Shown here in pieces: positions 1-6,063 of a stretch of DNA of 6,742 nucleotides. A model generated the notes under the pieces. The model did no database searches. It had not been told where the DNA came from and worked only from the letters and a program-made list of their open reading frames with translations. Source of the stretch: Clostridiales bacterium (GTDB taxonomy: Bacteria; Bacillota; Clostridia; Oscillospirales; Oscillospiraceae); contig JAQXNP010000040.1 of the NCBI GenBank assembly GCA_029098065.1, positions 1 through 6,742 on the forward strand, given 5' to 3'. Within the stretch, counting starts at the first letter, position 1, and each line of letters opens with the position of its first letter. The translations under genes were made by a program, and so were the position numbers.

Positions 1-327
1 GACCCCCTCATCAACCGTTATCACGCTCTGGCCCTGAAGGCGGCCACCGCCGAGGAGCTGGATATCATTGATAAATACGCTTTCCGGATCAATGACATTC
101 TCAAAGCCTATCTGAAGAGCTTCAATATTGACCTGATCGACTTCAAACTGGAGTTTGGCCGCCTGCCTGACGGCACCATTGTACTGGCGGATGAGATCAG
201 CCCCGACACCTGCCGTTTCTGGGATGCCACCACCGGAGCGCATCTGGACAAGGACCTGTTCCGCCGGGATCTGGGCGGTGAGGAAGAGGCGTACCGCGAA
301 GTGCTCTCCCGTCTGCTCGGTGAGTGA
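1..327 (+). CDS. purC: Phosphoribosylaminoimidazole-succinocarboxamide synthase (SAICAR synthetase), 3' end only
   Basis: Frame 1 is open from the first base and encodes the last 108 residues before TGA at 325-327; the start lies upstream of the window. PurC is a cytosolic enzyme that condenses CAIR with aspartate using ATP to give SAICAR. The piece carries the family's C-terminal signature: [13 protein letters not shown] text (here IDFKLEFGR, residues 46-54 of the fragment), then [14 protein letters not shown] (62-75), then the KDLFRRDLG tail block (84-92). From memory this matches the end of B. subtilis PurC almost residue for residue, and the protein ends a few residues after that block as expected. 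The stop is separated by one base from the purF start, so the two are probably co-transcribed and translationally coupled. Identity is seen directly; only the missing N-terminal half (ATP-binding part) cannot be checked. Confidence 0.97.
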   Translation, partial: DPLINRYHALALKAATAEELDIIDKYAFRINDILKAYLKSFNIDLIDFKLEFGRLPDGTIVLADEISPDTCRFWDATTGAHLDKDLFRRDLGGEEEAYREVLSRLLGE

Positions 328-328
328 T

Positions 329-1777
329 ATGGCGGATATTTGGGATAAGCTTCACGAGGAGTGCGGTGTCTTTGGAATCTATGATGTGGGCGATATCGAG
401 GACATCATCTCCGATACCTATTACGGTCTCTATGCTCTTCAGCACCGGGGACAGGAGAGCTGCGGCATTGCGGTCAATGACGACGGTGTTATTCAGCTCC
501 ATAAAGACGTGGGCCTGGTCAGCGAGGTGTTCAGCCGGGAGGTGCTGGAACGCCTGCCCCGGGGCCGGATGACGGTGGGACACTGCCGCTATGCCACAAC
601 CGGCACCCAGTCCGCCTCCAACGCCCAGCCTTTGGTGGTGCGCCATGTGAAGGGCTCCATGGCCCTGGCCCACAACGGCAATCTGACCAACGCCGCCGAG
701 CTGCGGCGGGAATACGAGCTCCAGGGAGCCATTTTCCATTCCACCAGTGACACGGAGGTCATTGCCTACACCATCACCCGGGAGCGGCTGACAAGCCCCT
801 CTATCCAGGACGCTGTGGTGGCCGCTATGGACAAGATCAAGGGCGCCTATTCCCTGGTCATTATGTCCCCCCGGAAACTGATTGCCGCCCGGGATCCCAA
901 GGGCTTCCGCCCGCTGTGCATGGGCCGGCTGGGCAAAAGCGTGGTCTTTGCCAGTGAGAGCTGTGCGCTGGACGCCATCGGGGCGGAATTCGTCCGGGAT
1001 ATTGAGCCCGGCGAGGTGGTGGTAGTCACGGACGGCGGAGCGGTGGAGTCCATCCGCACCCACTGCGGCCAGGAGACCCGGAGCGCCTGCATCTTTGAAT
1101 ATATCTACTTTGCCCGGCCCGATTCGGTGATGGACGGTTCCTCTGTCCATCAGGCACGGCAGCGGGCGGGGGCTCTGCTGGCCCTCAGTCATCCGGCCCA
1201 GGCCGACGTGGTGGTGGGCGTGCCCGATTCCGGATTGGACGCCGCCCTGGGTTATGCGCAGCAGAGCGGCATTCCTTACGGCATCGGTTTTTTGAAGAAC
1301 AAGTACATTGGCCGTACCTTCATTGCTCCCAATCAGAAGCAGCGGGAGAACGATGTGCGCATCAAGCTCAATCCCATCGCCTCCACAGTGAGAGGGAAGC
1401 GGGTGGTGCTGGTGGACGACTCCATTGTTCGGGGAACCACCAGCCTGAAGATTGTCAAGCTGCTGCGGGAGGCCGGTGCCACGGAGGTACATATGCGCCT
1501 CTCCGCGCCTCCGTTCCGCTATCCATGCTACTTCGGCACCGATATTGACTCCAGTGAGAATCTTATCGCCTACAAGCACACCGTGGAGGAGATCGCGGAG
1601 ATCATCGGGGTGGACTCTCTGGGCTATCTGCCGGTGGAGGATCTGCCCAAGCTGGTGCTGGGCGGGTGCAGCGGTCTGTGCGACGCCTGCTTCACTGGCT
1701 GCTATCCGGTGAAGCCTCCCGCGGCGGGGGCCAAGAGCAAATTTGAAAGTAAGTTTTCCGAAAATCCCGGCGACTGA
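329..1777 (+). CDS. purF: Amidophosphoribosyltransferase (glutamine PRPP amidotransferase), Fe-S type
   Basis: This 482-residue enzyme catalyses the first committed step, PRPP plus glutamine to 5-phosphoribosylamine. The ATG at 329 is chosen over an in-frame ATG at 155: the longer version would overlap purC by about 170 bases, and this start puts the Ntn-hydrolase nucleophile at Cys12 (EECGVFG, residues 10-16). That leaves an 11-residue propeptide exactly as in B. subtilis PurF. Class II glutaminase motifs follow: LQHRGQES (37-44), GHCRYATTG (84-92) and AHNGNLT (114-120). The PRPP-binding loop [14 protein letters not shown] is at 359-372. Cys254, Cys400, Cys451 and Cys454 occupy the positions of the four 4Fe-4S ligands known in B. 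subtilis (236, 382, 437, 440). The family is allosterically inhibited by purine nucleotides, and the B. subtilis cluster makes the enzyme oxygen-labile. Two further cysteines (447, 458) bracket the CxxC. The upstream Shine-Dalgarno is weak (GGTGAG at 319-324), which suits coupling to purC. Confidence 0.98.
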   Translation: MADIWDKLHEECGVFGIYDVGDIEDIISDTYYGLYALQHRGQESCGIAVNDDGVIQLHKDVGLVSEVFSREVLERLPRGRMTVGHCRYATTGTQSASNAQPLVVRHVKGSMALAHNGNLTNAAELRREYELQGAIFHSTSDTEVIAYTITRERLTSPSIQDAVVAAMDKIKGAYSLVIMSPRKLIAARDPKGFRPLCMGRLGKSVVFASESCALDAIGAEFVRDIEPGEVVVVTDGGAVESIRTHCGQETRSACIFEYIYFARPDSVMDGSSVHQARQRAGALLALSHPAQADVVVGVPDSGLDAALGYAQQSGIPYGIGFLKNKYIGRTFIAPNQKQRENDVRIKLNPIASTVRGKRVVLVDDSIVRGTTSLKIVKLLREAGATEVHMRLSAPPFRYPCYFGTDIDSSENLIAYKHTVEEIAEIIGVDSLGYLPVEDLPKLVLGGCSGLCDACFTGCYPVKPPAAGAKSKFESKFSENPGD

Positions 1778-1789
1778 CATCATTTCTTT

Positions 1790-1797
1790 GGAGGGAG
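1790..1797 (+). promoter_or_regulatory. Ribosome binding site of purM
   Basis: GGAGGGAG lies in the 23-base gap after the purF stop; the GGAGG core ends 6 bases before the ATG at 1801. It is a strong independent site, so purM translation need not rely on purF ribosomes. No promoter or terminator is visible in the gap. Confidence 0.85.
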
Positions 1798-1800
1798 ACC

Positions 1801-2838
1801 ATGGAAAAGAGTTTTTCCGAAAGCTATAAGGCCGCCGGTGTGGATATCACTGCCGGCTATGAGTCCGTAGAGCTGATGAAGAAGCACGTGAAGCGCACCG
1901 TGATCCCCGGTGTGCTGGGCGGAATCGGCGGCTTCGGCGGTCTGTTTGAGCTGGACCTGACCGGTATGGAGCATCCCGTTCTGGTATCCGGAACCGACGG
2001 CGTGGGGACCAAGATCAAGCTGGCCTTTCTGCTGGACAAGCACGACACGGTTGGAATCGACTGCGTGGCCATGTGCGTCAACGATGTGCTGGCCTGCGGC
2101 GCCAGGCCGCTGGTCTTTCTGGATTACATCGCCTGCGGGAGGAACGTGCCCGAGCGCATCGCCGCCATCGTCTCCGGCGTGGCGGAGGGCTGCGTCCAGG
2201 CGGGCTGCGCCCTTGTGGGGGGTGAGACCGCCGAGCACCCCGGTCTGATGCCGGAGGACGAATATGACCTGGCCGGCTTCACCGTGGGCGCGGTGGACAA
2301 ATCCAGAATCCTGGACATTCGTGAAATGAAAGCCGGGGATGTGATCCTGGCCTTGCCTTCCACCGGTGTTCACTCCAACGGGTTTTCTCTGGTGCGGAAG
2401 GTTTTTGACCTCGAGGGAACGGATCTTCACCGCTATGTCCCCGAGCTTGGGGGCGAGCTGGGGGAGTGCCTGCTGACTCCCACCCGCATCTATGTGAAGC
2501 CTGTTTTGAAGCTGATGGAGTCTGTGGCGGTCCATGGGGTCAGCCACATCACCGGCGGCGGTTTTTATGAAAACATTCCCCGCTGTCTTCCCGACGGCCT
2601 GCGGGCCCGCATCGACCGGAGCAGAGTCCGGGTGCTGCCAGTCTTTGACCTGATTGCCAGGGAGGGAAATATTCCGGAGCGGGATATGTTCAACACCTTC
2701 AACATGGGTGTCGGCATGGCCCTGGTGGTTCCCGCCGAGGAGGCGGACCGGGCCATGGCCATCCTGAAGGAGGAAGGCCAGGACGCCTATGTCATGGGTG
2801 AGATCGTCTCTGGCGAGAAAGGCGTGGAGCTGTGCTGA
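1801..2838 (+). CDS. purM: Phosphoribosylformylglycinamidine cyclo-ligase (AIR synthetase)
   Basis: A 345-residue cytosolic enzyme that closes the imidazole ring, converting FGAM plus ATP to AIR. Length and start ([19 protein letters not shown]) are standard for the family. Visible motifs in order are the N-terminal SGTDGVGTK (63-71), [14 protein letters not shown] (91-104) with the nucleotide-contacting acidic residues, [11 protein letters not shown] (140-150), [14 protein letters not shown] (187-200), [13 protein letters not shown] (249-261) and FNMGVGM (300-306). All belong to the PurM/AIR-synthetase fold shared with PurL, SelD and HypE. All key blocks are intact, with no frameshift. Its last codons overlap by 7 bases the GTG start of the following membrane-protein gene, so ribosomes finishing purM can restart directly on it. 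The assignment is secure. Confidence 0.98.
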   Translation: MEKSFSESYKAAGVDITAGYESVELMKKHVKRTVIPGVLGGIGGFGGLFELDLTGMEHPVLVSGTDGVGTKIKLAFLLDKHDTVGIDCVAMCVNDVLACGARPLVFLDYIACGRNVPERIAAIVSGVAEGCVQAGCALVGGETAEHPGLMPEDEYDLAGFTVGAVDKSRILDIREMKAGDVILALPSTGVHSNGFSLVRKVFDLEGTDLHRYVPELGGELGECLLTPTRIYVKPVLKLMESVAVHGVSHITGGGFYENIPRCLPDGLRARIDRSRVRVLPVFDLIAREGNIPERDMFNTFNMGVGMALVVPAEEADRAMAILKEEGQDAYVMGEIVSGEKGVELC

Positions 2839-3446
2839 GGCGGGCGGCCGCACTGTCTTTCGGAGCGGGAGTTCTTATCTCCATCGGAGGCACAGTGTTT
2901 CTTTCCTGTGAAAATAGGATAGCGGGTGCGGTGCTGTTCTCTGTGGCGCTGTTGTCCATCTGCTGTTTGGGACTGTTCCTCTTCACCGGGAAAGTGGGAT
3001 ATCTGATGCAGGACCACAGTCCTGCCGCTGTGGGAGAACTTCTGGTCACCCTTGCGGGAAATCTGGCGGGAACGCTGGTGTGCGCGCTGCTCATCGCCGA
3101 GGCCAAGCCCGCCGCCGCGGAGGCGGCCCGGACTCTGTGCGGTCCCAAGCTGGCCCTGGAACCTCTCCAGGTGCTCATTGCCGCCTTTTTCTGCGGAATA
3201 CTCATGTACACCGCTGTGGCGATCTATCGGGAAAAGGGGTCCCCGCTGGGGATCCTGTTCTGTGTACCGGTGTTTATTCTCAGCGGATTTGAACACTCGG
3301 TGGCTGATATGTTCTATTTCTTCTGCGCCGGCCAGTTCGGCCCCTCGGTATGGGTATTCCTGGCGCTGGCCGTGACCGGAAACACGCTGGGAGGACTGCT
3401 TCTCCCGGCCATTCGACTGACAGCGGGAGGGGAAAACCATGGCTGA
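2832..3446 (+). CDS. Short formate/nitrite transporter (FNT) family membrane protein
   Basis: A 204-residue integral membrane protein, shorter than FocA or NirC (roughly 270-285). Six hydrophobic segments are visible at about 4-24, 31-51, 68-89, 111-132, 138-164 and 172-193, the FNT channel topology. Family blocks are seen in order: [13 protein letters not shown] (13-25), the omega-loop LFTGKVGY (50-57) containing the Leu-Phe-Thr constriction triad, AGNLAGTL (75-82), the half-helix signature [11 protein letters not shown] (151-161) with the central pore His155, and [10 protein letters not shown] (183-192). FNT proteins are pentameric channels for small monovalent anions (formate, nitrite, hydrosulfide, lactate); the substrate cannot be read here. 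The GTG at 2832 is chosen because the first helix follows at once, GAAAGG (2817-2822) lies 9 bases upstream, and the next in-frame ATG (residue 59) would remove two helices. The gene overlaps purM by 7 and purN by 8 bases. Family call is firm; a formate role in purine synthesis is inference from context. Confidence 0.9.
   Translation: MLRRAAALSFGAGVLISIGGTVFLSCENRIAGAVLFSVALLSICCLGLFLFTGKVGYLMQDHSPAAVGELLVTLAGNLAGTLVCALLIAEAKPAAAEAARTLCGPKLALEPLQVLIAAFFCGILMYTAVAIYREKGSPLGILFCVPVFILSGFEHSVADMFYFFCAGQFGPSVWVFLALAVTGNTLGGLLLPAIRLTAGGENHG
3425..3432 (+). promoter_or_regulatory. Ribosome binding site of purN inside the FNT gene
   Basis: GGGAGGGG within the last FNT codons ends 6 bases before the purN ATG at 3439. 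It gives purN a strong start of its own even though its first 8 bases overlap the FNT coding region, and it fixes the choice of start. Confidence 0.85.
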
Positions 3447-4074
3447 GATCAAGATCGCCGTACTGGTGTCCGGAGGCGGGACCAATCTCCAGGCTCTGCT
3501 GGACGCCCAGGCCAGAGGGGAGATCCCCGGCGGCCGCATTTCTCTGGTGGTGTCCAGCAGACCGGGGGTGTACGCCCTGGAGCGCGCAGCCCGGGCCGGA
3601 GTCCCGGCTGAGGTGGTGGCCCGGAAGGATTTTTCCGACACTGACGCGTTCTGCGGCGCTCTGCTGGATACGCTCCGGCGTCACGATACCGGCCTGGTGA
3701 TTCTGGCCGGGTTTTTGTCCATTCTGAACGAGACCTTTATCCGGACCTATCCCAACCGGATCATCAACATCCACCCCAGCCTGATCCCTTCTTTCTGCGG
3801 GAAGGGCTATTACGGCCTGAAAGTCCATGAGGAGGCTCTGGCCCGGGGAGTGAAGGTAACGGGAGCCACCGTCCACTTCGTGAACGAGGAGCCGGACGGC
3901 GGGCCCATTATCCTTCAGAAAGCGGTGGATATCCTGCCGGGGGACACTCCGGAGGCGCTGCAGAAGCGGGTCATGGAGCAGGCGGAGTGGAAGCTTCTGC
4001 CCCGGGCGGCGATGCTGTTCTGCGCCGGGCGGCTCTCGGTGGAGGGCCGGACTGTGCGGATCACAGAAGAATAG
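3439..4074 (+). CDS. purN: Phosphoribosylglycinamide formyltransferase (GAR transformylase), folate-dependent
   Basis: A 211-residue cytosolic enzyme that transfers the formyl group from 10-formyltetrahydrofolate to GAR, giving FGAR. The N-terminal strand and phosphate loop read IKIAVLVSGGGTNLQAL (4-20). The catalytic block is NIHPSLIP (110-117), giving Asn110 and His112. The third catalytic residue is Asp153 in EEPDGGPII (150-158). These correspond to Asn106, His108 and Asp144 of E. coli PurN. GKGYYGLKVHEEAL (121-134) is the usual folate/substrate loop. Length is normal for the family. The ATG overlaps the FNT stop by 8 bases, and the strong GGGAGGGG upstream supports this start. It is one of two formyl-folate consumers in the operon, the other being the AICAR transformylase encoded downstream. 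No anomalies seen. Confidence 0.98.
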   Translation: MAEIKIAVLVSGGGTNLQALLDAQARGEIPGGRISLVVSSRPGVYALERAARAGVPAEVVARKDFSDTDAFCGALLDTLRRHDTGLVILAGFLSILNETFIRTYPNRIINIHPSLIPSFCGKGYYGLKVHEEALARGVKVTGATVHFVNEEPDGGPIILQKAVDILPGDTPEALQKRVMEQAEWKLLPRAAMLFCAGRLSVEGRTVRITEE

Positions 4075-4100
4075 GTGGTACAGCTCAGGAGGAGCCTGTT

Positions 4101-4121
4101 CGGGCGGGGGTGCCCCGCCCG
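4101..4121 (+). terminator. GC-rich 9-bp hairpin between purN and the IMP cyclohydrolase gene (possible weak terminator, attenuator or mRNA-stability element)
   Basis: In the 86-base gap after purN, CGGGCGGGG (4101-4109) and CCCCGCCCG (4113-4121) form a perfect 9-bp stem closed by a three-base GTG loop. The tail is TCTTTGATGG, with only four T in the first five bases, so it is not a classical strong intrinsic terminator. This is the only sizeable intergenic gap in the window, and the operon clearly continues in pathway order beyond it. Partial termination, RNA polymerase pausing, or protection of the upstream mRNA from 3' exonucleases are all possible. The hairpin is seen directly; its function is inferred. 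Confidence 0.45.
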
Positions 4122-4144
4122 TCTTTGATGGAATGAAAATAATC

Positions 4145-4151
4145 GAGGAGG
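4145..4151 (+). promoter_or_regulatory. Ribosome binding site of the IMP cyclohydrolase gene
   Basis: GAGGAGG ends 9 bases before ATG 4161 and 12 before the adjacent ATG 4164. Spacing slightly favours 4161 as the start; either gives the same protein apart from one methionine. Confidence 0.8.
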
Positions 4152-4160
4152 AAACTGTGG

Positions 4161-4868
4161 ATGATGCAAGATCTGACGGAACTGCTCTCGGGCAACCCCT
4201 ATCCCGGACGGGGGATCGCCCTGGGCCGGTCTGCCGACGGGAAACGGGCAGCGGTGGTCTATTTTATCATGGGGCGCAGTGAAAACAGCCGAAACCGGGT
4301 TTTTGAAGAGACGGAGGACGGCATTCGCACCAAAGCCTTTGATGAGAGCAAAATGACCGATCCGTCCCTCATTATCTATCATCCGGTCCGGATGGTGGGC
4401 CGGGAACTGGTGGTCACCAACGGGGACCAGACGGACACGGTGGTGGAAGGACTCAAGAGGGGACAGTCCTTTGAAGAGGCTCTGCGGACTCGGCAGTTTG
4501 AGCCGGACAGCCCCAACTGGACCCCCCGTATTTCGGGTCTGCTGGCCCCGGACGGGAGCTATAAGCTCTCCATTTTGAAAAGCGCCGATCCGGAGGGCTC
4601 GGGCTGTGAGCGCCAGACCTTTGAGTATCCCGGTCTGCCCGGTGTGGGGCATTTTATCAGTACCTACGAGACGGACGGTGATCCGCTGCCCTCCTTCCGG
4701 GGAGAGCCCCGCCGGATTGCCCTTGGGAATGAGACCGCCGGTGAGCTGGCCCGAAAGGTTTGGACCGCCCTCAACGCCGATAACAAGGTCTCTCTCTTTG
4801 TCCGCACGGTGGAGCTGAGCGGCGGGAAAACCGACACCGTGATCATCAACAAACATCAGGAGGGCTGA
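4161..4868 (+). CDS. IMP cyclohydrolase, stand-alone PurO-type
   Basis: A 235-residue protein that closes the second purine ring, FAICAR to IMP, the last step of the pathway. It is not the N-terminal domain of PurH. Its blocks belong to the IMP cyclohydrolase family first known from archaeal PurO: NPYPGRGIALG (12-22), YFIMGRSENSRNRVF (34-48), YHPVR (73-77), VTNGDQTD (85-92), SPNWTPRISGLL (117-128) and GHFISTYE (163-170). The archaeal enzyme has recognisable equivalents such as SNGSHTD, NTPRIAA and YISTYE (from memory). The fold is Ntn-hydrolase-like. Its stop is 2 bases before the AICAR transformylase start, so the pair replaces bifunctional PurH. It is separated from purN by the only real gap in the operon, which holds a hairpin. 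No frameshift or missing block is seen. The activity is inferred from family and context. I give no symbol because bacterial copies are usually unnamed, although purO would be reasonable. Confidence 0.92.
   Translation: MMQDLTELLSGNPYPGRGIALGRSADGKRAAVVYFIMGRSENSRNRVFEETEDGIRTKAFDESKMTDPSLIIYHPVRMVGRELVVTNGDQTDTVVEGLKRGQSFEEALRTRQFEPDSPNWTPRISGLLAPDGSYKLSILKSADPEGSGCERQTFEYPGLPGVGHFISTYETDGDPLPSFRGEPRRIALGNETAGELARKVWTALNADNKVSLFVRTVELSGGKTDTVIINKHQEG
4858..4864 (+). promoter_or_regulatory. Ribosome binding site of the AICAR transformylase gene
   Basis: AGGAGGG overlaps the last two codons of the cyclohydrolase gene and ends 6 bases before ATG 4871. It couples the two halves of the split PurH function and confirms the downstream start. 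Confidence 0.85.
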
Positions 4869-4870
4869 AC

Positions 4871-6046
4871 ATGACCGAACTGGAACTGAAATACGGCTGT
4901 AACCCCAACCAGAAGCCGGCGCGGATCTTTATGCGGGAGGGGGAGCTCCCCCTGCAGGTTCTCAATGGGAAGCCTGGCTATATCAACTTCCTGGATGCCC
5001 TCAACTCCTGGCAGCTGGTCAAGGAACTGAAGGCGGCCACCGGACTGCCCTCCGCGGCGTCCTTCAAGCATGTATCTCCGGCGGGGGCCGCTGTGGGTGC
5101 GCCGCTTACCGAGGTGGACCGGCAGATCTACTTTGTGGAGCCCGATGCCGAGCTGAGCCCCATCGCCTGCGCCTATATCCGGGCCAGGGGGGCGGACCGG
5201 CTGTGCTCCTACGGCGACTGGGCCGCTCTGTCTGATGTGTGCGATGCCGCCACCGCCCAGTATCTGAAGGCTGAGGTCTCTGACGGCATCATCGCCCCCG
5301 GCTACACCGACGAGGCCCTTGCTATCCTCAAGACCAAGAAAAAGGGCAATTATACCGTGGTTCAGATCGACCCGGACTATGTTCCCGTTCCTCTGGAGCA
5401 GAAAGATGTGTTCGGCATCACGTTCGAACAGGGACATAACGACAGCCGGATCGACGAGGCTCTGCTGGAAAACATGGTGACCCAATGCCGCGACCTGCCC
5501 CAGAGCGCCAGGACCGATCTGCTGGTGGCGCTTATTGCGCTGAAATACACCCAGTCCAATTCCGTCTGCTATGTGAAGGACGGACAGACCATCGGTGTGG
5601 GCGCCGGCCAGCAAAGCCGCATTCACTGTACCCGCCTGGCGGGTCAGAAGGCGGATAACTGGTGGCTGCGCCACCATCCCAAGGTGCTCGCGCTCCCGTT
5701 CCTGGAGGGGATCCGCCGGCCCGACCGGGACAACGCCATCGACCTCTACATTTCGGAAGAGTGGGAGGATCTGCTGGCGGAGGGCAGCTGGCAGAACACT
5801 TTCCGCACCCGGCCCGAGCCCCTCACCGCGGAGGAGAAAAAAGAGTGGCTGGCTGAGCAGACCGGCGTGGCCCTGGGCTCTGACGCCTTCTTCCCCTTTG
5901 GGGACAACGTGGAGCGGGCCCGGAAATCCGGCGTGCAGTACATCGCCGAGCCCGGCGGTTCCATTCGGGATGATCACGTCATCAGCACGGCGGACAAGTA
6001 CGGTATGACCATGTGCTTTACCGGTCTGCGTCTGTTCCATCATTGA
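4871..6046 (+). CDS. Phosphoribosylaminoimidazolecarboxamide formyltransferase (AICAR transformylase), stand-alone, ATIC-like
   Basis: A 391-residue cytosolic enzyme transferring a formyl group from 10-formyltetrahydrofolate to AICAR to give FAICAR. It is the C-terminal domain of PurH/ATIC only. The protein begins at the domain boundary (LELKYGCNPNQKPA), and no MGS-like IMP cyclohydrolase domain precedes it. Catalytic Lys66-His67 lie in SFKHVSPAGAAVG (64-76), and Asn230 lies in KYTQSNSVCY (225-234); they correspond to human ATIC Lys266, His267 and Asn431. Further blocks are ARGADRL (105-111), SDGIIAPGY (137-145), IGVGAGQQSRIHCTRLAG (241-258), WWLRHHP (264-270), SDAFFPF (337-343) and the C-terminal LRLFHH. 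Several of these are identical, from memory, to human ATIC, whereas E. coli PurH ends differently (MRHFRH). The enzyme should use FAICAR chemistry jointly with the cyclohydrolase encoded 2 bases upstream. Function is confident; evolutionary origin is inference. Confidence 0.95.
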   Translation: MTELELKYGCNPNQKPARIFMREGELPLQVLNGKPGYINFLDALNSWQLVKELKAATGLPSAASFKHVSPAGAAVGAPLTEVDRQIYFVEPDAELSPIACAYIRARGADRLCSYGDWAALSDVCDAATAQYLKAEVSDGIIAPGYTDEALAILKTKKKGNYTVVQIDPDYVPVPLEQKDVFGITFEQGHNDSRIDEALLENMVTQCRDLPQSARTDLLVALIALKYTQSNSVCYVKDGQTIGVGAGQQSRIHCTRLAGQKADNWWLRHHPKVLALPFLEGIRRPDRDNAIDLYISEEWEDLLAEGSWQNTFRTRPEPLTAEEKKEWLAEQTGVALGSDAFFPFGDNVERARKSGVQYIAEPGGSIRDDHVISTADKYGMTMCFTGLRLFHH

Positions 6047-6063
6047 GAGGGGAGCGGGGAACT

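Noticed and set aside
155..328. In-frame upstream extension of purF beginning at ATG 155
   Set aside because: It overlaps the clearly coding purC C-terminus in another frame, its residues resemble no PurF sequence, and the start at 329 places the catalytic cysteine at position 12 as in B. subtilis.
197..1783. Long minus-strand open frame antiparallel to purF (and similar ones at 1780-2853, 2787-3641, 3915-4856 and 4856-6043)
   Set aside because: They mirror recognisable plus-strand genes. Such frames are expected in GC-rich genes with G/C-biased third positions; their translations are low in recognisable motifs and have no convincing ribosome sites.
4071..4126. Possible T-box: AGGTGGTACAGC resembles the T-box antiterminator core and is followed by a GC hairpin and a few T
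   Set aside because: The core deviates from GGGTGGNACCRCG, the sequence upstream is purN coding with no specifier stem, and nothing downstream is an amino-acid gene.
4122..4160. Internal promoter candidate (TTTGAT and AAAATAAT) upstream of the cyclohydrolase gene
   Set aside because: The spacing is far shorter than the 16-18 bases needed for a sigma-A promoter, so the two AT-rich patches do not form a pair.
4871..6046. Formate-dependent AICAR ligase (PurP) as an alternative identity
   Set aside because: The sequence carries PurH/ATIC transformylase motifs with the Lys-His pair and has no ATP-grasp motifs, so it should use formyl-folate rather than free formate.
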